DNA of 57,950 bases from Stutzerimonas kirkiae (GTDB taxonomy: Bacteria > Pseudomonadota > Gammaproteobacteria > Pseudomonadales > Pseudomonadaceae), in the NCBI RefSeq assembly GCF_004327335.1, contig NZ_QJUO01000030.1, positions 1-57,950 on the forward strand, read 5' to 3'. Shown piece after piece: positions 18,895 through 27,716 of the stretch. How positions within the stretch are numbered: position 1 is the stretch's first letter; each line of letters starts with the position of its first letter. Below the pieces are notes generated by a model. The model ran no database searches, was not told where the DNA came from, and saw nothing but the letters and a program-made list of their open reading frames with translations. The translations under genes and the position numbers were made by a program.

Positions 18895-21279
18895 TCAGAA
18901 GTCGTAGCGCAGGGTCAGGCCGGCGCTGCGCGGTGCGCCCACCGAGGCGGTGTAGGCACCGTTGCTCCAGGCAAAGCTGGTCAGGTAGTAGTCCTCGTCG
19001 GTGGCGTTCTTCAGCCACAGCGAGACATCCGCCTGGCCCTTGCCGAGATCGGCACGTACGCCGGCGGAGAGATTGAGCAGGCCGTAGCCGTCGATGCGCG
19101 ACAGCTCGGAGTTGTCCAGGGTGCCGACCGCCCTGGAGCGGTACGAATAGCCCAGGCCCAGGTAGGGCTGCAGCCCGTTGTCGAGTTGCCACTGGTACTG
19201 CCCGTTGAAGTTGCCGATCCATTTCGAGGCGCCGACCACCCGCTCGCCGCTCAGGTCACAACTGGCCGGGGCATTGGGTTGCAGGCTGATCTCGCTGGGG
19301 CACGGCGCGTCCTTGAACGACAGGTAGGTGACATCGTTGTAGGAGCCGTTGAAGTTCAGCACCAGCCCCCGCAGCGGCAGCCAGGAGGCTTCGAACTCCA
19401 GCCCGCGCGAACGCACGCTGCCGGCATTGGCCAGCACCTGGGCCACTGTCAGCGAGCCGGGCACCTGGGCCAGGGTAGTGGCCTGGTAGCCGTGGATGCC
19501 GGTCCAGAACAGGTTGGCATTGAGTTGCAGGCGCCGCTCCAGCAGGCTGCTCTTGAAGCCCAGCTCGGCGTCGTTGGCGCGTTCCGGGCCGACCACCAGC
19601 GAGTCGCTGCCCAGCCCCGCCACCGGGGCGCTCAGGTTGATGCCGCCGGATTTCTCGCCATGGGCCAGGCTGGCATAGCCGAGCAGGTCGTCGCTGAAGC
19701 GATAGCTGAGGCTGAGCAGGCCGGAAGGCGATACGTTGTGCAGGCCGAACTCGCCGGTGTCCAGGGCGCCCATCTGGCGTTGCCGGATCGCTTCCTGGCC
19801 GGCCGGCAGGCTGGCGCCGCCGAACGGGGCGAAGCGATGCAGGCGCGCACGTTTTTCCTCGTAGGTGCCACGCACGCCGGCGCTCAGGTCCAGCCGCTCG
19901 CCGAGGTGCCAGGTGCCCTGGGCGAACAGCGCCAGGCTGTCGGTCTCGATCTTGCCGTTGGTCTGGCTGCGCACGTCGTTGAAGATGCCGGTGGGGCTGC
20001 CCAGCACGAACAGGTCGGCGGCCGGGCCGTACTGGGTCACCGTCTTGTTGCCGAGGTTCTGGCGGAAGGCATAGGCGCCGAGCACGTAGTCGAAGACGCC
20101 GCCGCTGGGCGAGGCCAGGCGGATCTCCTGGGAGAACTGGCGGTCATGCACTTCCACGCCGGAATGGATGACCGCCGGAACCTCGGTCAGGTCGGCATCG
20201 TTGCGCGGGATGAAGTGCCAGTAGCGGTAGCCGGTCACCGAGGTCAGGGTATGGCCGCTGCCCAGGGTCCAGTTGGCCTCCAGCGAAGTACCACCCTGCC
20301 AGACGTTGACCGACTGCTCGCTGTCGATATTCACCTCGCGCTTGCCGATGTCGTACTGGGACTGGGCGCCGATCAGCGCGGCGCGCTCACGGAAGCGCTC
20401 GGACACGCCATACAGTGCCCACACGCCGTTGCCGGAATCTTCCTGGTTGTAGTCGGCGATCCAGCGCAGGCTGAAATCCTCATGCGGCTGGAACAGCAAC
20501 TGCCCGCGCACGCCCTCGCGCTCGCCGCCGATGAAGGTGCGGCTGTCGTGGCGGTTGTCGATATAGCCGTCCTCGCGGGTGCGGTAGGCCGACAGGCGGC
20601 CGGCCAGGGTCTCGCTCAACGGCCCGGAAACCGAGCCCTTGGCCTGGAAGTGGCCATAGTCCCCGCCGCTGATTTCCAGGCTGCGCTCCGGCGTGAAGGT
20701 CGGCTTGCGCGTGCTGATATTGAGCACCCCGGCCGTGGTGTTCTTGCCGAACAGGGTGCCCTGCGGCCCCCGCAACAGTTCGAGCTGCTCGACATCCAGC
20801 AGGTCGAACACCGCCATGCCGGGGCGCCCCAGGTAGATATTGTCCAGGTAGATGCCGGCGCTGCCCTCCAGGCCATCGCTGGCCGGGTTGTTGCCGATAC
20901 CGCGCACCGCGAAGCTGGACTGGCGCGCATGGATATAGGCGACGTTGACGCTGGGCAGCACCTGCTGCAGGTCCTGCACCTTGTACAGCCGCTGTCGCTC
21001 CAGGGTGGCGCCGTCGAGCACGGTGATCGGCGTCGGCACGTCCTGGGCGTTTTCCTCGCGGCGACGGGCGGTGACCGTGACTTTCGCCAGGGTCGGGTCC
21101 GCCTCGGCGCTTTGGGTGTTTTCGGCGGTGCGCCTGGCGCTGCCGGCCTCATCGGCCAGCAACCCGCCGGGGCTGGCCAGCAATAGCAGGGCGGCCAGGA
21201 CCGGGCGTTGCTGGCGGCGGACATGTGCGGCGATGGCGTCCGCCAAGCGGGTGAAACGATTTTGCACGAAGACGGGCAT
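18895..21279 (-). CDS. sftP: TonB-dependent outer-membrane receptor (SftP-like)
   Basis: The 794-residue receptor has a signal segment (VLAALLLLASPGGLLA) cleaved before DEAG, a TonB-box-like stretch TLAKVTVTARRREENAQDVP at about 63-82, and a plug domain with VRGIGNNPASDGLEGSAGIY and LLRGPQGTLFGKNTTAGVLN. A 22-strand-type barrel ends in LTLRYDF with a terminal Phe. Its place upstream of atsK matches the sulfate-ester-linked receptor SftP of P. putida S-313, so it probably imports aromatic or alkyl sulfate esters across the outer membrane. An iron-siderophore role is possible by family alone. Confidence 0.8.
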   Translation of the reverse strand: MPVFVQNRFTRLADAIAAHVRRQQRPVLAALLLLASPGGLLADEAGSARRTAENTQSAEADPTLAKVTVTARRREENAQDVPTPITVLDGATLERQRLYKVQDLQQVLPSVNVAYIHARQSSFAVRGIGNNPASDGLEGSAGIYLDNIYLGRPGMAVFDLLDVEQLELLRGPQGTLFGKNTTAGVLNISTRKPTFTPERSLEISGGDYGHFQAKGSVSGPLSETLAGRLSAYRTREDGYIDNRHDSRTFIGGEREGVRGQLLFQPHEDFSLRWIADYNQEDSGNGVWALYGVSERFRERAALIGAQSQYDIGKREVNIDSEQSVNVWQGGTSLEANWTLGSGHTLTSVTGYRYWHFIPRNDADLTEVPAVIHSGVEVHDRQFSQEIRLASPSGGVFDYVLGAYAFRQNLGNKTVTQYGPAADLFVLGSPTGIFNDVRSQTNGKIETDSLALFAQGTWHLGERLDLSAGVRGTYEEKRARLHRFAPFGGASLPAGQEAIRQRQMGALDTGEFGLHNVSPSGLLSLSYRFSDDLLGYASLAHGEKSGGINLSAPVAGLGSDSLVVGPERANDAELGFKSSLLERRLQLNANLFWTGIHGYQATTLAQVPGSLTVAQVLANAGSVRSRGLEFEASWLPLRGLVLNFNGSYNDVTYLSFKDAPCPSEISLQPNAPASCDLSGERVVGASKWIGNFNGQYQWQLDNGLQPYLGLGYSYRSRAVGTLDNSELSRIDGYGLLNLSAGVRADLGKGQADVSLWLKNATDEDYYLTSFAWSNGAYTASVGAPRSAGLTLRYDF

Positions 21280-21497
21280 ACAAGGCTCCTCATCAGGGTC
21301 GGCAGGCCGGCATCCCCCGGCCCCGCAGCGACGGCAATGGCAGTGTTCCGCCCGTTTCCGGACGAATATTCTTATTCAATTTAGTTATTGACGACATATA
21401 CATTCGCCATTGACGGAATAAGAGCCTCCATTTAAAACGAGGCCTTCGATGCTTACAAATACCCTCCCGCTATATTTCGAATGCCCGGAGAGCATCC
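21280..21497. promoter_or_regulatory. Divergent promoter region for the TonB receptor operon and the LysR gene
   Basis: This 218-bp region is locally AT-rich at about 21360-21440. It holds a direct repeat ATTGACG at 21387-21393 and 21409-21415, exactly 22 bp apart, and a 7-bp inverted repeat CTTATTC (21371-21377) / GAATAAG (21416-21422) around it. This is the expected place for LysR-regulator binding. GGAGAG precedes the ATG at 21498. Confidence 0.55.
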
Positions 21498-22424
21498 ATG
21501 GACCTGCGCCAGCTCCGCTATTTCCTGGCCCTCAACGAACACCGCAGCTTCGTCCGTGGTGCCGAGGCCACAGGCATCACCCAGCCGGCCTTCAGCCGCG
21601 CCATCCGTGGCCTGGAGGAGGAACTGGGGTGCCTGCTGGTGGATCGCGGCGACAAGGAACTGCGCCCCACGCCCGAGGGCAAGGTGGTGCTGCAGCACGC
21701 CCTGGCGCTGGTGCGGGGGGCGAACAACCTGACCCAGGAAATCGGCCGGATGACCAAGCTCGACGCTGGCGAGCTGCGCTTCGGCTGCGGCCCGGCGCCG
21801 GCCGCACGCCTGGTGCCGGATGGCCTGCGCCTGTTCATGCAGCGCTACCCGCGCATCCACACACGCCTCGAAGTGAACAACTGGGAGCACCTCAGCCGTA
21901 GCCTGGCGCGCGAGGAGATCGAGTTCTTCATCGCCGACACCCGCCAGTTCGAGGCCGAGCCGAACTTCCAGACGCAGCCGTTGCAACCGCGTCCGGGGCT
22001 GTTCTACTGCCGCCCGGGGCATCCACTGCTGGCGAAGGAAAGCCTGTCCACCAACGACCTGTTCGACTACCCGCTGGTGGGCTCGCGCCTGCCCTCCGGG
22101 GTACGCAAGGCGCTGGCCAACCTGAGCGGCAGGACCGATCTCGAATTGCACCTGGAATGCGACCACCCACAGATCCTGCGGGAAGTGGTCTGCGGCAGTG
22201 ACGCGATCGGCCTCAGCAGCCTCGAAGCGCTGCGCCAGCCCCTGCAACAAGGCGAGGTGGTGCGCCTGCAGCCACGCAACCTGCCAGCAGGGCTCGACAA
22301 TTTCCACGCCTGCTGCGGCATCGTCACCCGCACCGGCTTCCGCCTCTCCCCCGCCGCCCGGGCGATGATCGAACTGCTGCGGCGGATGGATCGCGGCCTG
22401 CTGCCGCACAGCGCCGCCGCCTGA
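21498..22424 (+). CDS. sftR: LysR-family transcriptional regulator (SftR-like)
   Basis: The 308-residue protein has an N-terminal winged helix-turn-helix (MDLRQLRYFLALNEHRSF, then ITQPAFSRAIRGLEEELG) and a LysR substrate-binding domain from about residue 90. It is divergent from the TonB receptor and AtsK genes. In P. putida S-313 the LysR regulator SftR controls sulfate-ester genes, and this position fits that role; the symbol is assigned from context plus family. It probably senses sulfur status or a sulfate-ester inducer and acts on the region 21280-21497. Confidence 0.8.
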   Translation: MDLRQLRYFLALNEHRSFVRGAEATGITQPAFSRAIRGLEEELGCLLVDRGDKELRPTPEGKVVLQHALALVRGANNLTQEIGRMTKLDAGELRFGCGPAPAARLVPDGLRLFMQRYPRIHTRLEVNNWEHLSRSLAREEIEFFIADTRQFEAEPNFQTQPLQPRPGLFYCRPGHPLLAKESLSTNDLFDYPLVGSRLPSGVRKALANLSGRTDLELHLECDHPQILREVVCGSDAIGLSSLEALRQPLQQGEVVRLQPRNLPAGLDNFHACCGIVTRTGFRLSPAARAMIELLRRMDRGLLPHSAAA

Positions 22425-22465
22425 CGCCATACGCCAGGGCGCCGCACGGGGCGGCGTACGGCTCG

Positions 22466-23376
22466 CTATGGTGGCGTGGCCTGGCCCAGCCGCCCGCGCA
22501 GGATCTCGATCATCCGCTCGGCCACCGGCGAGAGGTAGGCGCCGGAACGGACGATCAGCCCGACCTCGCGGCGCAGATCGAGCTGCCCGGGCGCCAGGTC
22601 CAGCACGCGCATGCCCTCGAGCATCCTCGACTGCAGGGTTTCCTCGGTGGCGATGCAAAGGATGCGTGTCCCGGCGATCAACTGGAACAGGGTCGGCGTG
22701 CCGAAGTCCACTTCCACCCGCGCCTGCGGCAGCGGCAGCCCCTGCAGGCGGAAGGCCCTTTCCACGTATTGGCGGATCGAGAAGCGCGGCCCCGGCAACA
22801 GCCATTGCGCGCTGCAGATATCCGCCAGCTTCAATTGCCGCCGCTGCAACAACGGGTGCTCGGCATCGGCGACGACCAGCAGGCGGTCGTCGAACAGGCG
22901 CCGACCGTCGGTCCCATCCATCCCGGTTTCCGGCAGGGGCGCCAGTAGCAGGTCCAGTTCACCGGCCAGCAGGCTGTCCAGCAGTTCCAGGGCGAAGCGC
23001 TTGACCAGGCGCAGTTGCGCCTTCGGCCGCTCGCGGATCAGCCGCCGGCAGGCGTCGAGGATCGCTTCCTCCGGCATGGTCGGCGAATAGCCCAGGCGCA
23101 GCAGGCCCTGTTGCCCCGAGTCGAGTTCGTGCATCTCCAGCAGGGCATCCTGGTATTCCAGGCAGATGCGCCGCGCCCGCTCGATGAAACGCTGGCCAGC
23201 CTCGCTGGGCCGCATGCCACGGGAGGTACGCTCGAACAGGCGGGCGCCGACCTGCTGCTCGACACGCTGGATGGCCTTGCTCAGGGCCGGCTGGCTGATG
23301 CCAGGGCCTCCACCGCGCGGCCGAGGCCGCCCTGGTCGGCGACCTCGAGGAGGTATTGCAGGTCGCGGGTATCCAT
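22466..23376 (-). pseudogene. LysR-family regulator broken by a one-base frameshift
   Basis: From ATG 23376 (AGGA site upstream) the frame reads MDTRDLQYLLEVADQGGLGR and AVEAL, then loses register at about 23300-23305. The neighbouring frame resumes GISQPALSKAIQRVEQQVGARL and continues as a normal LysR substrate-binding domain to 22466. The span of 911 bases is one short of a multiple of three, as expected for a single deleted base in the run that should encode ALGIS. Without the frameshift it would be a 303-residue LysR protein. Either the gene is inactive or this is a sequencing error. The intact open frame of 337 codons starts with out-of-frame sequence and is not the real protein. Confidence 0.85.
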
Positions 23377-23420
23377 CAAAGTCATTCCTGATAGTGATGA
23401 CTTCATTACAAAGGCATTCC

Positions 23421-23743
23421 ATGATCAACCTGCTGCTGGCCGAACCGGCCCTCGCCCATGCCGACCTGGGCAGCCTCAAGGGGCTGGCCTACGGTGCCGC
23501 GCCCATGGCGCCGCAACGCATCCGCGAAGCCTGGGAGCGCTTCGAGCCGATCCTCACGCAGGGCTATGGCACCAGCGAATCGACCTCCGGGGTGACCGGC
23601 CTGTCGGTGCAGGACCATGCCCTGGCGCTGGCGCAACGCCCCGAACGGCTGGCCTCCTGTGGCCGGCCCCTGGGCGAGAGCGAAGTGCGGGTGGTCGACG
23701 AACAGGGCCGGGAAGTCAGTGGCGATGCCATCGGCGAGCAGGC
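23421..23743 (+). pseudogene. Fragment of an AMP-forming acyl-CoA synthetase
   Basis: About 108 residues read MINLLLAEPALAHADLGSLK, then LAYGAAPMAPQRIREAWERF and PILTQGYGTSESTSGVTGLS, ending VRVVDEQGREVSGDAIGE. These are the central blocks of the ANL superfamily (the GAAPM and QGYGTSE motifs). The N-terminal adenylation part and the C-terminal domain are both missing, and the match stops at about 23743, where ligases continue into a RGP-type motif. It lies between the broken LysR gene and atsR, in a region that looks like deletion scars. Confidence 0.75.
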
Positions 23744-23798
23744 TGAGCATGACCCCGTCGGCCCGGGTGGCGAGTGTATCGGCCGGCGTCATGCCCGA

Positions 23799-24878
23799 TC
23801 AGTGGGCGAAAGCGCTGGAGAGCAGCCCGAGATCCACCACCAGCGCAGGCGCCAGCGCGCCCTCAGCGACCCGCGCGGAGCGCGTGGCCAGCCAGTCGTC
23901 CACGTCGAAGCCCTTGCGGATCAGCCGCTGCTCGGCGGCGAAGGTCACGCCCTGCTGCAGGCGTTCGAGAAAGCCCTGGTCCAGCCGGGGATCGAAGATC
24001 GTCGCGAAATCCCGGTCGCGCAGGTCCAGCTCCAGCAACTCGGGCGGGTAGCTGGCCAACCCTGCCACCAACTGGATATAGGCTTCCTTGTTGCGCGCCT
24101 GGCGCAACCAGTCGCTGGCCTTGCGCTGCTCGCTCAACAACCGCTGGATCAGGTGCGGGTAACGGTCGACGAACGCCCCATTGCCGACCAGTACCCCCTG
24201 CAGGGCGCCGGCGCCACCCAGGGCCTGGGTGCTCAAGGGCAGGTCGGCCAGGCCGCGCAATTGCAACGCCAGCAGGTTGGTGCCACCCCAGGCCGCATCG
24301 ATCTGGCCAGCGGCCAGGGCGGCGGTCGAGGCGTTGTAATCCAGGTTGACCGCTTTCAGGTCACGCTCGCTCAGGCCTCGGCTGGCCAGCGCCTGGGCGA
24401 ACGACAACTGGCTGGCGGTGCCGCGGAACACCGCGACACGCTTGCCGCGCAGGGCCTCGAGGGAGTCGATCGGCGAGCCCTTGGGTACGCCCAGGTAATG
24501 CTGGACGTTACGCGCCGAGGCACTCAGCAGGCGCGTGTCGAGGCCACTGGCCTTGCCGATGATCGCGGCGAAATCGCCCAGGTAGGCCAGGTCCACCTGG
24601 CCATTGGCGAAAGCTTCGTTGATCACCGGGCCGGCGCCCTTGAAGAACAGCCAGCGAACCTTGATGCCCTCGGCGGCGAATGCCTCCTCGAAGATACGCT
24701 GGCTACGCAACACATCGACCACACCGCCGCCGCTATGCTGGCTGCCGGCGCTCAGGTCGGGCACGGCGATACGGATTTCCTCGGGCCAGGTCTCGCTGGC
24801 TTGTGCACTGGCATAGACACCCAGCCCCAGAGCGGCGGGCAGGATCTTTTCAAGCAGGAATCGGGAGATGCTCTTCAT
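23799..24878 (-). CDS. atsR: ABC transporter periplasmic sulfate-ester/sulfonate-binding protein
   Basis: The 359-residue protein has an N-terminal signal peptide with a likely cleavage after ASAQA (about residue 27). The body matches the SsuA/NMT1-type binding-protein fold: EEIRIAVPDLSAGS, VRWLFFKGAGPVINEAFANG, VDLAYLGDFAAIIGKASG and KRVAVFRGTASQLSFAQALA. It is divergent from a permease and ATPase gene pair and next to AtsK and SftR-like genes, the arrangement known for the atsR/atsBC system of P. putida S-313. It should bind sulfate esters in the periplasm. GGAG precedes the start. Confidence 0.8.
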   Translation of the reverse strand: MKSISRFLLEKILPAALGLGVYASAQASETWPEEIRIAVPDLSAGSQHSGGGVVDVLRSQRIFEEAFAAEGIKVRWLFFKGAGPVINEAFANGQVDLAYLGDFAAIIGKASGLDTRLLSASARNVQHYLGVPKGSPIDSLEALRGKRVAVFRGTASQLSFAQALASRGLSERDLKAVNLDYNASTAALAAGQIDAAWGGTNLLALQLRGLADLPLSTQALGGAGALQGVLVGNGAFVDRYPHLIQRLLSEQRKASDWLRQARNKEAYIQLVAGLASYPPELLELDLRDRDFATIFDPRLDQGFLERLQQGVTFAAEQRLIRKGFDVDDWLATRSARVAEGALAPALVVDLGLLSSAFAH

Positions 24879-25169
24879 GATGGGCTCCGTGGCGATGACG
24901 AAAGCGTCCTTCCGGGAACATCACCATAGGCCAGGGATTTAGATATAAATAAATAATATTAAATTATTTTTTTAAATCACCTTGATATAAGAGAATCCAC
25001 AGCGCCCGTCGCAGGGGAGCATGCAGCGACGGCATCGAAAATATTCGGAAAATGCATTGGCTGCCAGGCATCGCCCTTCCTTTTAATGCCCGACTTATCA
25101 CGCAAAAGAATTTAATTTCATTTTTATATATCCATAAAAACTCTTCCCCTTTTCACCGGAAAACCTGCG
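24879..25169. promoter_or_regulatory. AT-rich divergent promoter region atsR / atsB
   Basis: This is a 291-bp region with two AT islands in an otherwise GC-rich sequence, at about 24936-24978 and 25095-25145. The first is bracketed by GATTTA (24936-24941) and TAAATC (24973-24978) as an inverted repeat. It probably holds the promoters and sulfur-responsive activator sites of both transcripts. Confidence 0.5.
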
Positions 25170-26747
25170 ATGTCCACCGCCCAGACCACATCCCTGCCCA
25201 CACCGCACGGCGCCGCGCTCTGGCTGCCGAGGGTGCTGCCCTGGCTGCTGCCGCTGGGGCTGTTCAGCCTGTGGTCGCTGGCCAGCCGCTTCGGCTGGAT
25301 GAGCGAACAGATCCTGCCCGCGCCTTCGCTGGTCTGGCAGACCCTGCTGGAGTTCGGCAGCGGCGAGCTCTGGGAGCACCTGGGCATCAGCCTGCAGCGC
25401 CTGGGCTGGGGGCTGTTGGGCGGCGTCGGCAGCGGCATCCTGCTGGGCGCCCTGCTCGGCGCCAGCCCACGCGCCGAGCGCCTGATCTGGCCGACCTTCG
25501 CCAGCCTCGCACAGGTGCCGACGCTGGCCTGGATCCCGCTGTTCATGCTGTTCTTCGGCATCGGCGAAGCCCTGAAGCTGGTGGTGCTGGTCAAGGCCAT
25601 CATCGTCCCCATCACCGTGCATACCCTGGTCGGCGTACGCGATGCCCAACCGCGCCTGCGCGAAGCCGCCGCGGTACTGCGATTGCCGCTGCACCTGCGT
25701 ATCTGGCGCCTGACCATCCCGGCGGCGCTGCCTTCGTTCATGGCCGGGCTGCGCCTGGCCCTGGCCACCGGCTGGTCGTCACTGCTGGCGGTGGAGCTGC
25801 TGGCCTCCAGCGAAGGCATCGGCTACCTGATGGTCTGGGGCCGGCAACTGTTCATGCTGGATATCGTCTTCGTCTGCATCCTGGTCATCGGCCTGATCGG
25901 CATCGGCATGGACAAGGGCATCGCCGTCCTCGACCGCCGCCTGATCCACTGGCCGCACCCGCCCACCGCCGAGTTCCGCCGGGGCGCCGCGGCCAGCGGC
26001 TGGCAGCGCCTGCAATCGCTGTTGCTACCGCTGGCCCTGCTGGCGCTCTGGCAACTGGCCTGCGAGCGGCAGTGGGTCGATGCCAATATCCTCGCCACGC
26101 CGCTGGCCGTGTTGCAGGCCACCTGGCAGGGGCTGCTGGACGCCACCCTGCTCGACGCCATGCTGCGCAGCCTCGGCCGCGCCGTCGGCGGGCTGTTGCT
26201 CGGCGGCGGGCTGGGCATCCTGCTCGGCCTGCTGCTCGGCCTGTGGCGGCCCGCCGAACACCTGTTCGGCCCGACCTTCAGCGTACTGCGACATGTGGCG
26301 ATCTTCGCCTGGGTACCGTTGCTCACCGCCTGGTTCGGCCTGGGCGAGCCGGCCAAGATCGTCTTCGTCTCGCTGGCGACCTTCTTCCCGCTGCTCATCG
26401 CCACCCAGCGCGGCATCGCCAACCTGTCGCCGCAGCTCGACGAAGCCGCCCGCGTGCTGCGCCTGAGCCCAATGCTGCGACTGCGCAAACTGATCCTGCC
26501 GGGCGCCGCCCCGGCGATCTTCGCCGGCCTGCGCCTGGCGCTGATCTTCGCCTGGCTCGGCACCATCGGCGCCGAGTACTTCATGCCGTCCAACGGTGGC
26601 ATCGGCAGCCTGATGATCAGCGCCCAGCAACTCTTCCGCATGGACCAGGTAATGGCCGGCATGCTGCTGGTGGGCCTCACCGGCGCCCTGCTCAATGCCC
26701 TCGGACAACAGCTCGAAACGCGCGCCACGCGCTGGAGACACGCATGA
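25170..26747 (+). CDS. atsB: ABC permease, tandem fusion of two BPD_transp_1 domains
   Basis: The 525-residue inner-membrane protein has two permease modules in one chain. Each has about six hydrophobic segments and its own EAA-loop: EAAAVLRLPLHLRIWRLTIP at about 164-183 and EAARVLRLSPMLRLRKLILP at about 424-443. Ordinary SsuC-type permeases are about 260 residues and act as homodimers, so this is a single-chain heterodimer equivalent, as I recall for AtsB. It overlaps the ATPase gene by 4 bases (ATGA). Confidence 0.85.
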   Translation: MSTAQTTSLPTPHGAALWLPRVLPWLLPLGLFSLWSLASRFGWMSEQILPAPSLVWQTLLEFGSGELWEHLGISLQRLGWGLLGGVGSGILLGALLGASPRAERLIWPTFASLAQVPTLAWIPLFMLFFGIGEALKLVVLVKAIIVPITVHTLVGVRDAQPRLREAAAVLRLPLHLRIWRLTIPAALPSFMAGLRLALATGWSSLLAVELLASSEGIGYLMVWGRQLFMLDIVFVCILVIGLIGIGMDKGIAVLDRRLIHWPHPPTAEFRRGAAASGWQRLQSLLLPLALLALWQLACERQWVDANILATPLAVLQATWQGLLDATLLDAMLRSLGRAVGGLLLGGGLGILLGLLLGLWRPAEHLFGPTFSVLRHVAIFAWVPLLTAWFGLGEPAKIVFVSLATFFPLLIATQRGIANLSPQLDEAARVLRLSPMLRLRKLILPGAAPAIFAGLRLALIFAWLGTIGAEYFMPSNGGIGSLMISAQQLFRMDQVMAGMLLVGLTGALLNALGQQLETRATRWRHA

Positions 26748-27571
26748 ACAGCTTCACCCCACCGCTGCCGATCGTCAGCTTCTCCGGCATCGGCAAACGC
26801 TTCGCCGTGGCCGGCGGCGAGCTGGAGGCCATCCGCGCATTCGACCTGGACATCGCCGACGGCGAATCCATCGCCCTGCTCGGCTCCAGCGGTTGCGGCA
26901 AGTCCACCCTGCTGCGCCTGCTGATCGGCCTGGACACCGAGTTCGACGGCGAGATACGCATCGACGGCAAGGCCGTGCGCGGCATCGGCAGCGAGCGCGG
27001 CATCGTCTTCCAGGAGCACCGGCTGTTCCCCTGGCTGACCGTCGAGCAGAACATCGACCTCGGCCAGGTCAACGAAAAACTCACCAGCGCGGAACGCACG
27101 CGGCGCATCGAACAATTGATCCAACTGGTCGGCCTGGACGGCTTCCAGCACGCCTACCCGCACCAGCTTTCCGGTGGCATGGCGCAACGGGTGGCGATCG
27201 CCCGTGGCCTGGTCGCCAGCCCGCGCATCCTGCTGCTGGACGAGCCCTTCGGCGCGCTGGACGCGCTGACCCGCCAGCAGATGCAGGAAGAACTGCTGGC
27301 CATCCGCGCCCGCGCCGGCATCACCAGCCTGCTGGTCACCCATGATGTCGAGGAAGCCATCTTCGTCGCCGACCGCGTGGTGGTCATGGCGCCGCGCCCC
27401 GGCCGCATCAAGCGGATCGTATCCATCGACCTGCCGCACCCGCGCAACCGCAACGGCTACGAATTCAACCGCCTGCGCGAGGAACTGCTGTTCGAACTGA
27501 CCGGCGACGGCGACTACCAGGCGCCGCCGCCGCGCATCGAAAACCTGCCGTTGGACCGGTTGGCGTATTGA
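26744..27571 (+). CDS. atsC: ABC transporter ATPase for sulfate-ester/sulfonate uptake
   Basis: The 275-residue protein has Walker A LLGSSGCGKST at about 45-55, a Q-loop in GIVFQEHRLFPWL, signature LSGGMAQRVAIARGL, Walker B ILLLDEPFGALD and H-loop LLVTHDVEEA. It belongs to the SsuB/TauB-type nitrate/sulfonate/taurine subgroup. The ATG overlaps the permease stop, so translation is coupled. It is convergent with the MocR-type gene, with an inverted repeat between them. Confidence 0.87.
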   Translation: MNSFTPPLPIVSFSGIGKRFAVAGGELEAIRAFDLDIADGESIALLGSSGCGKSTLLRLLIGLDTEFDGEIRIDGKAVRGIGSERGIVFQEHRLFPWLTVEQNIDLGQVNEKLTSAERTRRIEQLIQLVGLDGFQHAYPHQLSGGMAQRVAIARGLVASPRILLLDEPFGALDALTRQQMQEELLAIRARAGITSLLVTHDVEEAIFVADRVVVMAPRPGRIKRIVSIDLPHPRNRNGYEFNRLREELLFELTGDGDYQAPPPRIENLPLDRLAY

Positions 27572-27607
27572 AAGCATGTCTTTCAACGTCGCTGTCCCGC
27601 CGCTTTC

Positions 27608-27683
27608 TCGTAGCCTGGGTTGAGCGCAGCGATACCCAGGGCATGCACTCGATGGGTATCGCTGCGCTCAACCCATCCTACGA
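27608..27683. repeat. Long inverted repeat between convergent genes
   Basis: Arms of 31 bp (27608-27638 and 27653-27683) match at 29 positions; the core is GGGTTGAGCGCAGCGATACC, with a 14-base loop. It can fold into a very stable hairpin and may terminate both atsC and the MocR-type gene. The same core is, to my knowledge, common in Pseudomonas intergenic regions. Confidence 0.75.
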
Positions 27684-27716
27684 ACTGGAAGCCAAGCAGC
27701 CTCCCGCTTCTAGCCT

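Noticed and set aside
23406..23792. Minus-strand 128-codon frame opposite the ligase fragment
   Set aside because: Most of it is antisense to the ligase remnant. Only the first 22 residues look TetR-like, so it is treated as a possible scar, not a gene.
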